DNA of 24,525 bases from an uncultured Lachnospiraceae bacterium (GCA_900544445.1 UQVK01000056.1:1-24525), one strand, 5' to 3'; shown: positions 17,493 to 24,525, counted from the first letter of the stretch. Translations and numbers: made by a program. The notes: a model not told the origin generated them from the sequence alone.

Positions 17493-18880
17493 TCCCCCGC
17501 CTGCTGCCTCCAGGACGCTCCGGCCCCCGACAGCTCCATATCCAGAATATGCGCGATGGGCGCACAGGCGTTCATGATCTCCTCCACCGTATTGGTCTGG
17601 GCGCCCAGCTCGATCAGAAGGCTTCTGGGGCGCAGGTGCATGTTATATCGGTAGCCCTTCAGATAGATGCGCCTGGTCAGGCCCGGATAATACTCATTGG
17701 CGATCACCTGCATCTGGAAGGAAAAGGCCAGGTTTTCATCTATGTAAGGGTTTTCCAGATAGGCGATATTGCCCGCCGCCCTCGTATAGGACAGCCCATT
17801 AAAAAACATGAAGGTGGCCGTGGGCTTTCCGTTCAGCTCCGTCACCAGCTTTCCCTCCAGCACCGCGTCCCTGTGCAGATCGATCACCACCTCGATGGTG
17901 GGATTCTCCGCCAGGATCTGTTCGATGGCGGGAAGAGAAACCGAATAGGCATTATCCCGGCTTTCCACATCATATTCCCCCGTATGATGGATGACATTGT
18001 AGCCGTACTCCTCACGCAGAATCTGTGCCAGGAGTTCTCCCGCTCCCACGATGCCGGTTGATGTATCTCCGGGAACGGAATCCACAAAAGTTTCCTGAGA
18101 ATGGGTATGATAGATCAGAATCTGGGGAACATCCGGATTCTTCTCAATGGTCAGATCCTTACCCAGAAGCTGATCCAGCTGCATCTGATCCGGACTCGCC
18201 TCCGTTGTGGCGTCCACCGCATAAAAGCCCTTGATCAGCGCGTCAAAATCCTGATAGTAGCTCCAGTCATACTCCTGAGAGCGCACCTGAGCCTTCACGA
18301 AGCCAAAGGCGTCTTCCCCCGCGGTTTCTCCCTGCGCCATCTCCATCCCGTTTCCGGATACATTCCCCTGTATGCCGCCCTGTGCGCTCTCCTGTCCGTT
18401 TCCCCGGCCTGTCTGATTTTCCTCCTGAAGCTTCTTCTGCAGCGCTTCGTCCAGATGCAGCTTTCCCTCTTCTGTCTGCGGCATTTCCAGGGCATCTCCC
18501 GTCTCGCTTTCTTCATCCTCACTGACTCCCTCCTGCAGCAGAAACTTTTCCCGCATGCTTCCGCTTTCCGTCTGCAGCCCGTCCACATCACTCCCATCCT
18601 CCAGTCCATAGGCCAGCAGAGGCGACTGCTGGCCCAGAATGTCCTGAAGGAGTCCGCCAGCCTGTGCCCCGTTCTGTCCGGCAAAGGAAAATGCGGGAAG
18701 CCAGACGTCAAGGACCTCCTGCCCCAGCTGGTCTGCAAGGGCAGCTTTCCAGGAAAATCCATTTTCCCCGACCCTTTCATTGTCCTCTCCCCGTAGTAAC
18801 AGAAGGTCCGCAACAGCAATTCCCACAAGAACCAGCATGAAAATATGAAAAACTCTTTTTCCGTTCCATTTTCCGCTCAT
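17489..18880 (-). CDS. spoIIP: stage II sporulation protein P (cell-wall amidase/endopeptidase)
   Basis: The 463-residue protein has an N-terminal membrane anchor (about residues 10-29, FMLVLVGIAVADLLLL). A long low-complexity Gln/Glu/Gly-rich linker runs to about residue 225, and the C-terminal SpoIIP catalytic domain follows. Visible catalytic-domain landmarks are ILIYHTHSQETF, VIDLHRDAV and LLIELGAQTNT, which supply the Zn-ligand and acidic residues. SpoIIP works with SpoIID and SpoIIM to thin septal peptidoglycan and drive engulfment of the forespore. The ATG at 18880 lacks a good ribosome site. It follows gpr by 53 bases, the same gpr-spoIIP pairing as in Bacillus. The linker is longer than usual, but the catalytic part is intact. 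Confidence 0.94.
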   Translation of the reverse strand: MSGKWNGKRVFHIFMLVLVGIAVADLLLLRGEDNERVGENGFSWKAALADQLGQEVLDVWLPAFSFAGQNGAQAGGLLQDILGQQSPLLAYGLEDGSDVDGLQTESGSMREKFLLQEGVSEDEESETGDALEMPQTEEGKLHLDEALQKKLQEENQTGRGNGQESAQGGIQGNVSGNGMEMAQGETAGEDAFGFVKAQVRSQEYDWSYYQDFDALIKGFYAVDATTEASPDQMQLDQLLGKDLTIEKNPDVPQILIYHTHSQETFVDSVPGDTSTGIVGAGELLAQILREEYGYNVIHHTGEYDVESRDNAYSVSLPAIEQILAENPTIEVVIDLHRDAVLEGKLVTELNGKPTATFMFFNGLSYTRAAGNIAYLENPYIDENLAFSFQMQVIANEYYPGLTRRIYLKGYRYNMHLRPRSLLIELGAQTNTVEEIMNACAPIAHILDMELSGAGASWRQQAGD

Positions 18881-18933
18881 AGGGAAGTATATGCATTTTC
18901 CATCCTTGCGTATGCCATCCGCCGGGAAATCTG

Positions 18934-19845
18934 TCAGGCAATCTGGAGCGCGATATTAATGGCTTCCGATATGGTGAAGCTCAGCCGCTTCACCGTCTCG
19001 TCAATGTCCTTGCTCGTCACGTACATGTTGTTCAGCTCGGAAATTGCCTTGGGATGATCCCGGTGAAAAAGCGTATTTTTCTCCCCGCTCTCCCGGACCA
19101 TACTCTCGATCGCGTCCCCTACGATGGTTGCGGCATCCACCACCGTCGGAACGCCGATGGCGATCACCGGAATTCCAAGGCTCTCCCGGGTTATGGCATT
19201 CCGATGGTTTCCAACGCCGGAACCAGGATGGATTCCCGTATCGGAAATCTGGATGGTACGGTTCAGCCGCTTCGTGCTTCTCGCCGCCAGGGCATCCACT
19301 ACCAGCACCACGTCCGGCCGTGTCTGCTCCACCACTCCCTTGATGATCTCGGCGGTTTCCATTCCCGTCATGGCCGTCACGCCCGGAACCAGGCTGCTGA
19401 TCAGATTCATTTTTTCCTTTCCATAGGCCGCTTTTCCGTATTCCAACACCACATGCCGGTTGATGAAAAGATTATCCACCACCTCCGGCCCCAGCGCATC
19501 CGCCGTCACATCCCGGTTTCCAAGCCCCACCACCAGTACGGATTTTTCTTCCTTTTCCTCCGGGAACAGGGAACGGATCTGCTTCGCCAGCTCCTCAGAA
19601 ACCTCTCTGTGATAATCTTCATCGGGTTCGTTTAAACCCGGAGCCTCCAACGTAATATAGGTGCCCATAGGCTTTCCCATCGCTTTGGCGCCGTTTCTGG
19701 TATCGATGATGACCTTTGTAATGCTCACTTCGCTCTTTTCATTCCGATATTCCTCCACCCGGACCCCTCTCAGCTCCCCGTCCGCATCCGTAATGCCCTC
19801 TCTGGCCTCCAGAGCCAGGTCTGTTCTCACCTGAAAACAACTCAT
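18934..19845 (-). CDS. gpr: germination protease GPR (degrades small acid-soluble spore proteins)
   Basis: The 303-residue protein belongs to peptidase family A25. Landmarks are VRTDLALEA at residues 6-14, VVGLGNRDVTADALGP, LVPGVTAMTGMETAEIIKGV, VVDALAARS, QISDTGIHPGSGVGN and IAIGVPTVVDAATI. GPR is made in the forespore, stored as a zymogen, and cleaves SASPs at germination to free DNA and supply amino acids. Only about five residues precede RTDLA, against roughly 13-15 in Bacillus, so a removable propeptide is nearly absent. The C-terminal part is also shorter than the roughly 370-residue Bacillus enzymes. It is divergent from rpsT and precedes spoIIP. Confidence 0.96.
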   Translation of the reverse strand: MSCFQVRTDLALEAREGITDADGELRGVRVEEYRNEKSEVSITKVIIDTRNGAKAMGKPMGTYITLEAPGLNEPDEDYHREVSEELAKQIRSLFPEEKEEKSVLVVGLGNRDVTADALGPEVVDNLFINRHVVLEYGKAAYGKEKMNLISSLVPGVTAMTGMETAEIIKGVVEQTRPDVVLVVDALAARSTKRLNRTIQISDTGIHPGSGVGNHRNAITRESLGIPVIAIGVPTVVDAATIVGDAIESMVRESGEKNTLFHRDHPKAISELNNMYVTSKDIDETVKRLSFTISEAINIALQIA

Positions 19846-19935
19846 CTGTACTCTCCCGCTCTTTTCTTTACTTTAAATTATGCCTGCATAACCGTCAACG
19901 CTTTTTATTTTTTGCAAAATCAAACAAAATATGTA

Positions 19936-19964
19936 TTGACAGAAACGAAGACGTCCTATAGAAT
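19936..19964 (+). promoter_or_regulatory. sigma-A promoter for rpsT
   Basis: A consensus TTGACA (19936-19941), a 17-base spacer and TAGAAT (19959-19964) place the start near 19971, giving a leader of about 88 bases. This is the strongest promoter in the window, as expected for a ribosomal protein gene. Confidence 0.88.
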
Positions 19965-19970
19965 ACATTT

Positions 19971-20050
19971 GTATGTTTCCATTAGAACGACCGTGTCCGG
20001 GTTTAATGAAACATTTTCAAAGAATGGAAAAATTCACTTGAAAATGGAGG
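19971..20050 (+). promoter_or_regulatory. rpsT leader: two hairpins reaching into the ribosome site
   Basis: Stem 1 pairs 19973-19984 with 20004-20014: 11 bp with one bulged C, and inner AAC/GTT and CCG/CGG pairs. Stem 2 pairs 20012-20020 with 20038-20046: 9 bp perfect, with inner GAAT/ATTC. Stem 2 ends on the first G of GGAGG, and the two stems share bases 20012-20014. The fold lies between a strong promoter and the TTG start. S20 autoregulates in E. coli; a similar role here is inferred. Confidence 0.55.
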
Positions 20051-20058
20051 TGAGTATC

Positions 20059-20322
20059 TTGGCTAACATCAAATCTGCAAAAAAGAGGATTCTGGTAAAC
20101 AGAACCAAGGCTGAAAGAAACAAGTCTATCAAGTCTGGTGCGAAGACCGCTGTGAAGAAGGTTTATGCAGCGATCGAGTCCGGTGACAAGGCTGCAGCAC
20201 AGAGCGCGCTTACTGCCGCTACCGCTACGATCGACAAGGCCTGCACGAAGGGCGTATTCCATAAGAATACGGCATCCAGAAAGGTTTCCCGCCTCGCCAA
20301 GGCTGTGAACCAGATGGCTTAA
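20059..20322 (+). CDS. rpsT: 30S ribosomal protein S20 (TTG start)
   Basis: The 87-residue protein begins (L/M)ANIKSAKKRILVNRTKAERN, the S20 N-terminus that binds 16S rRNA helices. It continues with a Lys/Ala-rich helical bundle ending HKNTASRKVSRLAKAV. The start is the TTG at 20059, with GGAGG eight bases upstream. The open frame extends upstream to 19912, but that stretch is promoter and leader. E. coli rpsT also starts with UUG, a feature linked to its autogenous control. The gene stands alone between a strong promoter and a strong terminator, divergent from gpr. Confidence 0.97.
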   Translation: MANIKSAKKRILVNRTKAERNKSIKSGAKTAVKKVYAAIESGDKAAAQSALTAATATIDKACTKGVFHKNTASRKVSRLAKAVNQMA

Positions 20323-20327
20323 TCCAT

Positions 20328-20383
20328 ACAGAATAAAAAACCCGTTCCTGTACCGTCATGCAGGAACGGGTTTTTTATTCTGT
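20328..20383. terminator. bidirectional terminator between rpsT and the GNAT gene
   Basis: A perfect 23-bp inverted repeat (20328-20350 with 20361-20383) with a 10-base loop contains A-runs on one arm and T-runs on the other. It can therefore end transcription from both convergent genes: rpsT six bases upstream and the seven-gene minus-strand operon. Confidence 0.95.
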
Positions 20384-20398
20384 TTCGCTTGTTCCGTT

Positions 20399-21181
20399 CT
20401 ATCCCTTTTCCCCTGCTCCGTTCATTTCGTCCACGAACTCCCGCCGTTTTACGGTCAACTCCACCCACGCGGGCCTGAATCCGCTTCGGATGGCGGTCCG
20501 GACGGAGCGGATATTTGACCAGGCGGCGCAGTAAAAGGGAACCTTCCCCCGCTCCATGGCCGCGAGCGCCAGACCTGATACCAGCGCCGAGGCAATCCCT
20601 TTTCTCCTGTGACTTTCCAGCACATCGATTCCGATCTGCCACATGTCCTCACAATCAGCCGAACAGCCTGCAAGCCCCACCAGCCTGCCGTTCTCATAGG
20701 CGCCCAGCCCCAGCACATCCAGTTCCTTCCTCTTTTCACACAGCGCATTGCTCCACTGATCCGTATAAAGCCCCTCAAAATCCTGCAGTCCAAGAAGCCT
20801 GACCTCACAATCGCAGGAAAGCTTTTTCAGCGCGTTCACGTCCGGAAGAAAATATTCCGCCATAAAGCAGACGCGCATTCCCTTCTTCTCCACCGCATCG
20901 TTCAGCACATGGAGGTTGGGCGTTTCAAAACAATGCACGGCAGGAAACCGGTTGATGTACCCGCGCACTTCCTCCGCCAGTCCCCCGCTCACGGACGCCA
21001 CGATGCCATTTCCGTAGGAAACCAGGTTACAGGGAAGTGGAAGATCCAGATATTTTCTCGCGGCAGGATTCTTCCCCGAACGGACGATTCTGTTTTCCGG
21101 ACTCAGAAAGTCTTCCGGCAGGCAGCCGCAGTCAATGGCCGACTGGCGAAGCGCCGTATCCCAAATCTCCTGATTTGTCAT
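20399..21181 (-). CDS. GNAT family N-acetyltransferase, substrate unknown
   Basis: The protein has 260 residues. The C-terminal half is a GNAT domain: QIGIDVLESHRRKGIASALV (about residues 187-206) is motif A with the R/KxxG acetyl-CoA loop, followed by CAAWSNIRSVRTAIRSGF, the usual motif B. The N-terminal 130 residues form a separate region without a motif I recognise; such two-part GNAT proteins are common in Lachnospiraceae. The substrate cannot be predicted. The ribosome site is weak (GAGAG region). It is last in the minus-strand run from 24238, 35 bases after the small FakA-type gene and just before the shared terminator. Confidence 0.85.
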   Translation of the reverse strand: MTNQEIWDTALRQSAIDCGCLPEDFLSPENRIVRSGKNPAARKYLDLPLPCNLVSYGNGIVASVSGGLAEEVRGYINRFPAVHCFETPNLHVLNDAVEKKGMRVCFMAEYFLPDVNALKKLSCDCEVRLLGLQDFEGLYTDQWSNALCEKRKELDVLGLGAYENGRLVGLAGCSADCEDMWQIGIDVLESHRRKGIASALVSGLALAAMERGKVPFYCAAWSNIRSVRTAIRSGFRPAWVELTVKRREFVDEMNGAGEKG

Positions 21182-21216
21182 TCCGTTCTCTCTTCTTTCT
21201 TTTTCAGTCTTCCGCC

Positions 21217-21468
21217 TTATCCCTTCAGACCGTTCGCCTGCCGCTCCATGTTTTCGATGACCACATCATAAATCTCACCGAGAGAAGCGCAGTATTCCAG
21301 TACCTTCCAGGGAGTATTCGTATGAAAATGAATCTTGATCAGCTCCTCATCGCCAACGGCAAGAAGGCAGTCTCCCTCAATATTGTTGGTGATATATTCA
21401 TTGATGTCGTCCTCTGAAAGATTTTCTCCCTCGATCAGAAGCTGCGTATCAAACTTATATTCCAGCAT
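21217..21468 (-). CDS. small stand-alone protein related to the FakA/YloV (DAK2-family) middle domain
   Basis: The protein is 83 residues. AVGDEELIKIHFHTNTPWKVLEY and the ending GEIYDVVIENM closely resemble the segment of FakA/YloV fatty-acid kinases that reads VVGDDDLVKVHVHTNxPGxxLEY followed by IKIENM. No kinase (Dak2) or C-terminal domain is encoded, and neighbours on both sides are intact unrelated genes. It is therefore a free-standing domain rather than a visible gene remnant. In FakA this domain has a metal site using a YGYCTEF cysteine and the HxH pair. Here HFH is kept, but the cysteine position aligns with Asp (EYKFDTQLL). GGAG lies about 8 bases before the ATG. Function unknown; a DegV/FakB partner is possible. 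Confidence 0.75.
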   Translation of the reverse strand: MLEYKFDTQLLIEGENLSEDDINEYITNNIEGDCLLAVGDEELIKIHFHTNTPWKVLEYCASLGEIYDVVIENMERQANGLKG

Positions 21469-21480
21469 CTTCCGTTCTCC

Positions 21481-22263
21481 TCATTCTTTTCTTTTTTCTC
21501 TGTCCCTGCAGATCAGGATACGAAGTGCCTCCACCCCGCAGCGCACCGCCGCGTCCGTATCGTGTTCTACCGGATTGAACAACCCCGCCTTTTCCCGCTC
21601 CTGATTCGCAACCACCAGAAATACGGAGCCGCAGCGCACCTTCAGATAATCCGCTACCACAAACAGGGCGGCGGACTCCATTTCTGACGCCTTGCAGCCC
21701 AGTTTCAGCCAGGCCTGCCATTTCTGCTCCAGTTCGAAGCTCACCGGCATCAGCTCCGGCTCATGCTGTCCATAAAAGGAATCCTTGCACTGTACGATCC
21801 CTCTGTGCCAGTCATGACCGCTCTTTTCGGCAGCCTCGCTCAAGGCGCTTACCACATCGAAATCCGCAACGGCGGGAAATTCGATGGGCGCGTACTCCCG
21901 GCTTGTTCCCTCATTTCTCACCGCTCCTGTAGCCACGACCAGATCTCCGCTCTTCACGTCGATGTCCATTCCCCCGCAGGTTCCGACGCGGACAAAGGTG
22001 TCCGCGCCGCACCGCACCAGCTCTTCCATCGCAATGGATGCCGAGGGGCCGCCGATGCCTGTAGAGGTCACACTCACCTTCTCTCCCTCCAGCATTCCGG
22101 TCCAGGTGACAAATTCCCGGCTGTCCGCAACCAGTTCCGCAGATTCAAAATATGCCGCAATCTTCTCACACCGTTTCGGATCTCCGGGCAGGATCACATA
22201 TCTGCCCACATCTCCCGCTTTCAGCTGAATATGGTATTGTACGCCATTTTCCGAATATTTCAT
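21481..22263 (-). CDS. udp: uridine phosphorylase family nucleoside phosphorylase
   Basis: The protein is 260 residues from the ATG at 22263. NP-I family marks are [15 protein letters not shown] near the N-terminus (phosphate loop), [26 protein letters not shown] and the ribose-binding [10 protein letters not shown]. It reversibly splits uridine (or related nucleosides) with phosphate to base and ribose-1-phosphate. The segment [16 protein letters not shown] lies in the substrate-specificity region; uridine is favoured by overall similarity but is not proven. A GTG at 22278 is an alternative start. Purine-rich GGGGA lies before 22263. It lies 12 bases before the small FakA-type gene, within one probable operon. 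Confidence 0.88.
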   Translation of the reverse strand: MKYSENGVQYHIQLKAGDVGRYVILPGDPKRCEKIAAYFESAELVADSREFVTWTGMLEGEKVSVTSTGIGGPSASIAMEELVRCGADTFVRVGTCGGMDIDVKSGDLVVATGAVRNEGTSREYAPIEFPAVADFDVVSALSEAAEKSGHDWHRGIVQCKDSFYGQHEPELMPVSFELEQKWQAWLKLGCKASEMESAALFVVADYLKVRCGSVFLVVANQEREKAGLFNPVEHDTDAAVRCGVEALRILICRDREKRKE

Positions 22264-22288
22264 CTTTCTTTTCCCCACGTTTCCGCAG

Positions 22289-22993
22289 CTATTTCACTTT
22301 CCATAAGCCTTTTTTGTTCATGAATGTCTTCCATTCTTCCAGCGTTCCTTTGGTAAAGGAATCCTTCAGAACGAGAAGGGAAAGTTTCTTCTGCACAACC
22401 AGCACATACAACGATTTCGACGCGGTAATTCTCGTTATATCACCGTAGCGGAACACGGAATGTGCACCGTTGTTGGAAAATACTTCAAGGCCGCTCATGT
22501 AAAAAACCACCCTGCGCTCCAGGGGTTTCCCGCCGTTCTTCTCCACCTGCTGTTTATAATTTTTCTTTTTGGAAGAGCGATAAGTTTTTTCCGGCAGAAA
22601 AATACACAGAAAAGTAATCACGAAGCAGAGCATCGCGGAAGGAAGCCTTCCGCCCAGTAAAGGAAACAGGCCGCCGAGAAAGCTCACTGCGCCGATAACA
22701 TAATATATTTTCCTGTATCTGCCCAAAGTAGCCTTCAGAAATTCCTGATATACTTCCTGCGTGACGGTGAAGCTGTTTTCGTACAACATCGGGCCGCTGA
22801 TGCGGATGCCTCTTCCGCTTCTTGCATAGGGAGGGACAGAAGGCTCTTCCACTTCCCCGTTTTCCGTTTCGTCCTCTGCTTCTTCCCCCGCCTCTTCTGT
22901 GACTTCCTCCGAACTCTCTTCTACGGCTTCTTCCGTAAGTTCCTCCTCCGTGTTCTCTCCGGCTTCCGCCATCTCCAGTTCCTTTTCTTCCAT
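22289..22993 (-). CDS. YcxB-like two-helix membrane protein with acidic N-terminal tail
   Basis: The protein has 234 residues. Of the first 50 residues 26 are Asp or Glu, so the N-terminus is a disordered acidic tail. Two membrane segments follow at about 95-112 and 117-134, split by a short Gly/Arg turn. The C-terminal 100 residues ([35 protein letters not shown]) resemble YcxB-like PH-type domains. Function is unknown. Two starts compete: 22993, with AGGAG only two bases away, and 22972, with AAGGA about seven bases away. The first 20 coding bases are identical to those of the S1-domain gene in the same operon (see findings). Confidence 0.75.
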   Translation of the reverse strand: MEEKELEMAEAGENTEEELTEEAVEESSEEVTEEAGEEAEDETENGEVEEPSVPPYARSGRGIRISGPMLYENSFTVTQEVYQEFLKATLGRYRKIYYVIGAVSFLGGLFPLLGGRLPSAMLCFVITFLCIFLPEKTYRSSKKKNYKQQVEKNGGKPLERRVVFYMSGLEVFSNNGAHSVFRYGDITRITASKSLYVLVVQKKLSLLVLKDSFTKGTLEEWKTFMNKKGLWKVK

Positions 22994-23013
22994 TCTCCTG
23001 TATATCCTTTCCT

Positions 23014-23283
23014 CTAATTTCTGATCTGAAACCCCCGCTCCTTTATGACGGGAATGGACTGCTCCTCAATATCAAGGATCCTGATCCAGCGGCTGTTTCT
23101 AAGCCTGTCCTTCAGGCAAACCAGCTGTTCGCTTTCGCCCTGAGCTTCCATTTCCACACGTCCATCGTCCAGATTGATGACCCATCCGGTCAATCCGAGT
23201 TCCTGTGCATATACAAAAGCCCGATACCGGAATCCAACCCCCTGTACCTCCCCGCTGAAAATCATGTGTTTCCTGATCTTCAT
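23014..23283 (-). CDS. acyP: acylphosphatase
   Basis: The 89-residue protein is the normal length. It shows GEVQGVGFRYRAF (residues 11-23) with the phosphate-binding Arg19, and GWVINLDDGRVEMEAQG (33-49) with Asn37, which positions the attacking water. It hydrolyses acyl phosphates such as acetyl or carbamoyl phosphate in the cytosol. GGAGG lies 8 bases before the ATG. It starts 19 bases after the S1-domain gene and ends 20 bases before the YcxB-like gene. The ferredoxin-like fold is also found as the RNA-modifying HypF N-domain, but the length here excludes that. Confidence 0.94.
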   Translation of the reverse strand: MKIRKHMIFSGEVQGVGFRYRAFVYAQELGLTGWVINLDDGRVEMEAQGESEQLVCLKDRLRNSRWIRILDIEEQSIPVIKERGFQIRN

Positions 23284-23302
23284 GAGCGCATCCTCCGAAA
23301 AA

Positions 23303-24238
23303 TTACAGCTTCAGATTCTTCAGAAGATCCCCGAGTGAGGTAGTCACCGCTTCTCTGGAGCTATATTGTGCGGCAGAAACTTTTTCCTCTTCTCCATTTT
23401 CCGTAGTCTCTTCCACCGCCTTCATACTCAGACTGATCTTATTATCATTGGTATTCAAAATCTTTACCTTTACCCGGTCTCCCACCTTGAGAACCTCGGA
23501 AGGCTTTTTGATCCTTCTCTGACTGATCTGGGAAATATGAACCAGACCGCTCAATCCATCCGAAAGGCTGATAAACGCGCCGTATGGCATCAGGCTTTCC
23601 ACAACGCCTTCCGTAATCGTGCCGGGAACGAGCATCGCAATTTTATGGTTGGTCTCCTCTTCCTTACGCTCCTTTTCCACTTCCTTTGCGGACAGGACAA
23701 GACGCTTCTTTTCTTCATCAACGGTAATCACTCTGGCATCAACCTGTCGTCCAACCCACTCATCCAGATTCTCCACATAGGACAGAGATAACTGGGACGC
23801 AGGAATGAAACCGCGGATACCTTCCACATACGCCACCACGCCGGCCTTCACCGCTTCGCTGATTTTCACGGAAAGTACCTTTTTCTCTTCCAGGTCCTTC
23901 TTCAACTCATCCCAGGCCAGAACCTGAACAGCTTCTTTTCTGGACAACAGGATATTTCCCTCCCCATCATCCGTCTTCGCCACGGTAGCCTCCAGTGTAT
24001 CTCCAGGCTTTACCTCATCCATAAGGCGGAAAGAGGGATCGCTGCTCATATCCGCCGCTTTGATCACTCCCTGTGCATAATACTGCAGGTCCAGGATCAC
24101 TTCCTCTTCATTCACGGAAATCACCGTTCCCGTCACAATATCGCCTTCCCTGATGGTGCGGAAGGACGCTTCCAACTCCTTCGCATAATCCGCCATGCTC
24201 TCCTGTGTTTCCTTTACTTCCAGTTCCTTTTCTTCCAT
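23303..24238 (-). CDS. three-S1-domain RNA-binding protein (ribosomal protein S1 homologue)
   Basis: The 311-residue protein has three S1 repeats: about 31-100 (GDIVTGTVISVNEEEVILDL), 120-190 (VVAYVEGIRGFIPASQLS, then a VDEEKKRLVLSAKE end) and 205-277 (GVVESLMPYGAFISLSDGLSGLVHISQIS, KISLSMKAVEE). The third repeat is the most canonical. Low-GC Firmicutes S1 homologues have fewer repeats than the six of E. coli S1, and their role in translation is less certain. In many Clostridia the gene is joined to or follows ispH; here it stands free as the first gene of the operon. It has a clear promoter at 24287-24316 and lies just downstream of an rRNA operon. A short leader with AAGGA precedes the ATG. 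Confidence 0.9.
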   Translation of the reverse strand: MEEKELEVKETQESMADYAKELEASFRTIREGDIVTGTVISVNEEEVILDLQYYAQGVIKAADMSSDPSFRLMDEVKPGDTLEATVAKTDDGEGNILLSRKEAVQVLAWDELKKDLEEKKVLSVKISEAVKAGVVAYVEGIRGFIPASQLSLSYVENLDEWVGRQVDARVITVDEEKKRLVLSAKEVEKERKEEETNHKIAMLVPGTITEGVVESLMPYGAFISLSDGLSGLVHISQISQRRIKKPSEVLKVGDRVKVKILNTNDNKISLSMKAVEETTENGEEEKVSAAQYSSREAVTTSLGDLLKNLKL

Positions 24239-24286
24239 GTCTGTTACTTCCTTTCCGCTATGCTGTCAAGCATTTTGCCTGCAACT

Positions 24287-24316
24287 ATTCTAGCACGACT
24301 TCCTCCAGGTTGTAAA
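24287..24316 (-). promoter_or_regulatory. predicted sigma-A promoter for the S1-domain operon
   Basis: Minus-strand TTTACA (24311-24316), an 18-base spacer and TAGAAT (24287-24292) with an extended -10 TG. It lies between the rRNA terminator and the S1-domain gene. Transcription would start near 24280. Confidence 0.78.
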
Positions 24317-24342
24317 CCTAATCGGCCTTTCTAATTGTATAC

Positions 24343-24370
24343 AAAAAAGGAATGGATTTTATCCATTCCT
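24343..24370 (-). terminator. intrinsic terminator of the rRNA operon
   Basis: A perfect 10-bp stem (24348-24357 with 24361-24370) with a 3-base loop is followed on the minus strand by a run of T. It lies about 120 bases after the 23S end. Between 24371 and 24486 there is only AT-rich spacer with one weak 7-bp hairpin (24402-24422). Confidence 0.92.
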
Positions 24371-24486
24371 GCACTCTCAAATCTATGAAAAAAATTCTTC
24401 TCGGAAAATATCATAAATTTTCCCGTACCCTCAAAACCGAACACTGAATTCCAATCCTTAAGACTTTCGCCTGCTCCATCCGTCCT

Positions 24487-24525
24487 TTGGTTAAGCCCTC
24501 GACCGATTAGTACTTATCAGCTCCA
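24487..24525 (-). rRNA. 23S ribosomal RNA, 3' end only (rest lies beyond the right edge)
   Basis: On the minus strand the last bases read TACTAATCGGTCGAGGGCTT then AACC. This is the conserved 3' end of bacterial 23S rRNA (Bacillus has TACTAATCGATCGAGGACTT then AACC). The exact 3' end is set by analogy and may be off by a few bases. No 5S rRNA follows before the terminator. Confidence 0.9.

Noticed and set aside
18886..18893. CATATACT upstream of spoIIP as a SigE or SigG -10 element.
   Set aside because: Transcription would begin at or after the annotated ATG and no convincing -35 was found at the right spacing.
19870..19900. A SigG-type promoter for gpr (CATAATTTA on the minus strand).
   Set aside because: The match to the forespore -10 is partial and no matching -35 was found; gpr is likely forespore-expressed by analogy, but the site cannot be fixed from sequence.
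24335..24344. TTGTATACAA, a perfect 10-bp palindrome like GntR-family operators.
   Set aside because: It lies just beyond the rRNA terminator and upstream of the S1-operon promoter; a single short palindrome with no nearby regulator gene is weak evidence.
24425..24470. ACCGAACACTGAA and CTTAAG on the plus strand resemble pieces of a 5S rRNA (CCGAACAC ... GTTAAG).
   Set aside because: It is on the opposite strand to the 23S, within spacer, and the rest of the 5S sequence and its helices are absent.

Overview
The window looks like a chromosomal segment of a spore-forming, moderately GC-rich member of the Clostridia, most likely Lachnospiraceae. The grounds are CodY, three sporulation or germination genes (a SigK-type sigma factor, spoIIP, gpr), the Firmicutes-type order rpsT / gpr-spoIIP-lepA-hemW, and SD-led genes with many TTG/GTG starts. 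Family-level placement is inference. I saw no insertion sequence, prophage, CRISPR array, tRNA or attachment site. Coding is dense; no gene-free stretch exceeds about 275 bases.

Layout, left to right. (1) 1-544: the 3' part of an AGCS sodium:alanine/glycine symporter on the plus strand, convergent with what follows. (2) 625-5221, minus strand: sdaAB-sdaAA (two-subunit L-serine dehydratase), an Eis-like acetyltransferase, a signal-less polysaccharide deacetylase and a DegV lipid-binding protein. The gaps are short, so this is probably one transcription unit. (3) 5354-7078, minus: tsf and rpsB, with a strong terminator after tsf and a structured leader before rpsB. (4) 7286-13270, minus: comM-dprA-topA-codY, with promoters in front of topA and codY. 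(5) 13335-18880, minus: spoIIP, lepA, hemW, sigK, with promoters I can place before lepA, hemW and sigK; gpr follows to 19845. (6) rpsT, the only other plus-strand gene, lies divergent from gpr behind a good sigma-A promoter and a strongly foldable leader. (7) 20399-24238, minus: a seven-gene run from an S1-domain protein through acylphosphatase, a YcxB-like membrane protein, uridine phosphorylase and a stand-alone FakA-type domain to a GNAT protein. It has one clear promoter at the right and one clear terminator at the left. (8) 24487-24525: the 3' end of a 23S rRNA on the minus strand, followed by an intrinsic terminator and no 5S gene.

By function the window is mainly housekeeping: translation (S1-like, S20, S2, EF-Ts, EF4, 23S), DNA topology and uptake (TopA, DprA, ComM), nutrient sensing (CodY) and spore development. 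I see no novel multi-gene defence or biosynthetic system. The most interesting signals are in the RNA leaders and promoters: the rpsT leader, the lepA leader with two alternative partners for one segment, the topA leader with duplicated palindromes, and promoters built into upstream terminators (rpsB, possibly sdaAB). Also notable are a sigK gene with no room for a pro-sequence and a stand-alone FakA middle-type domain.
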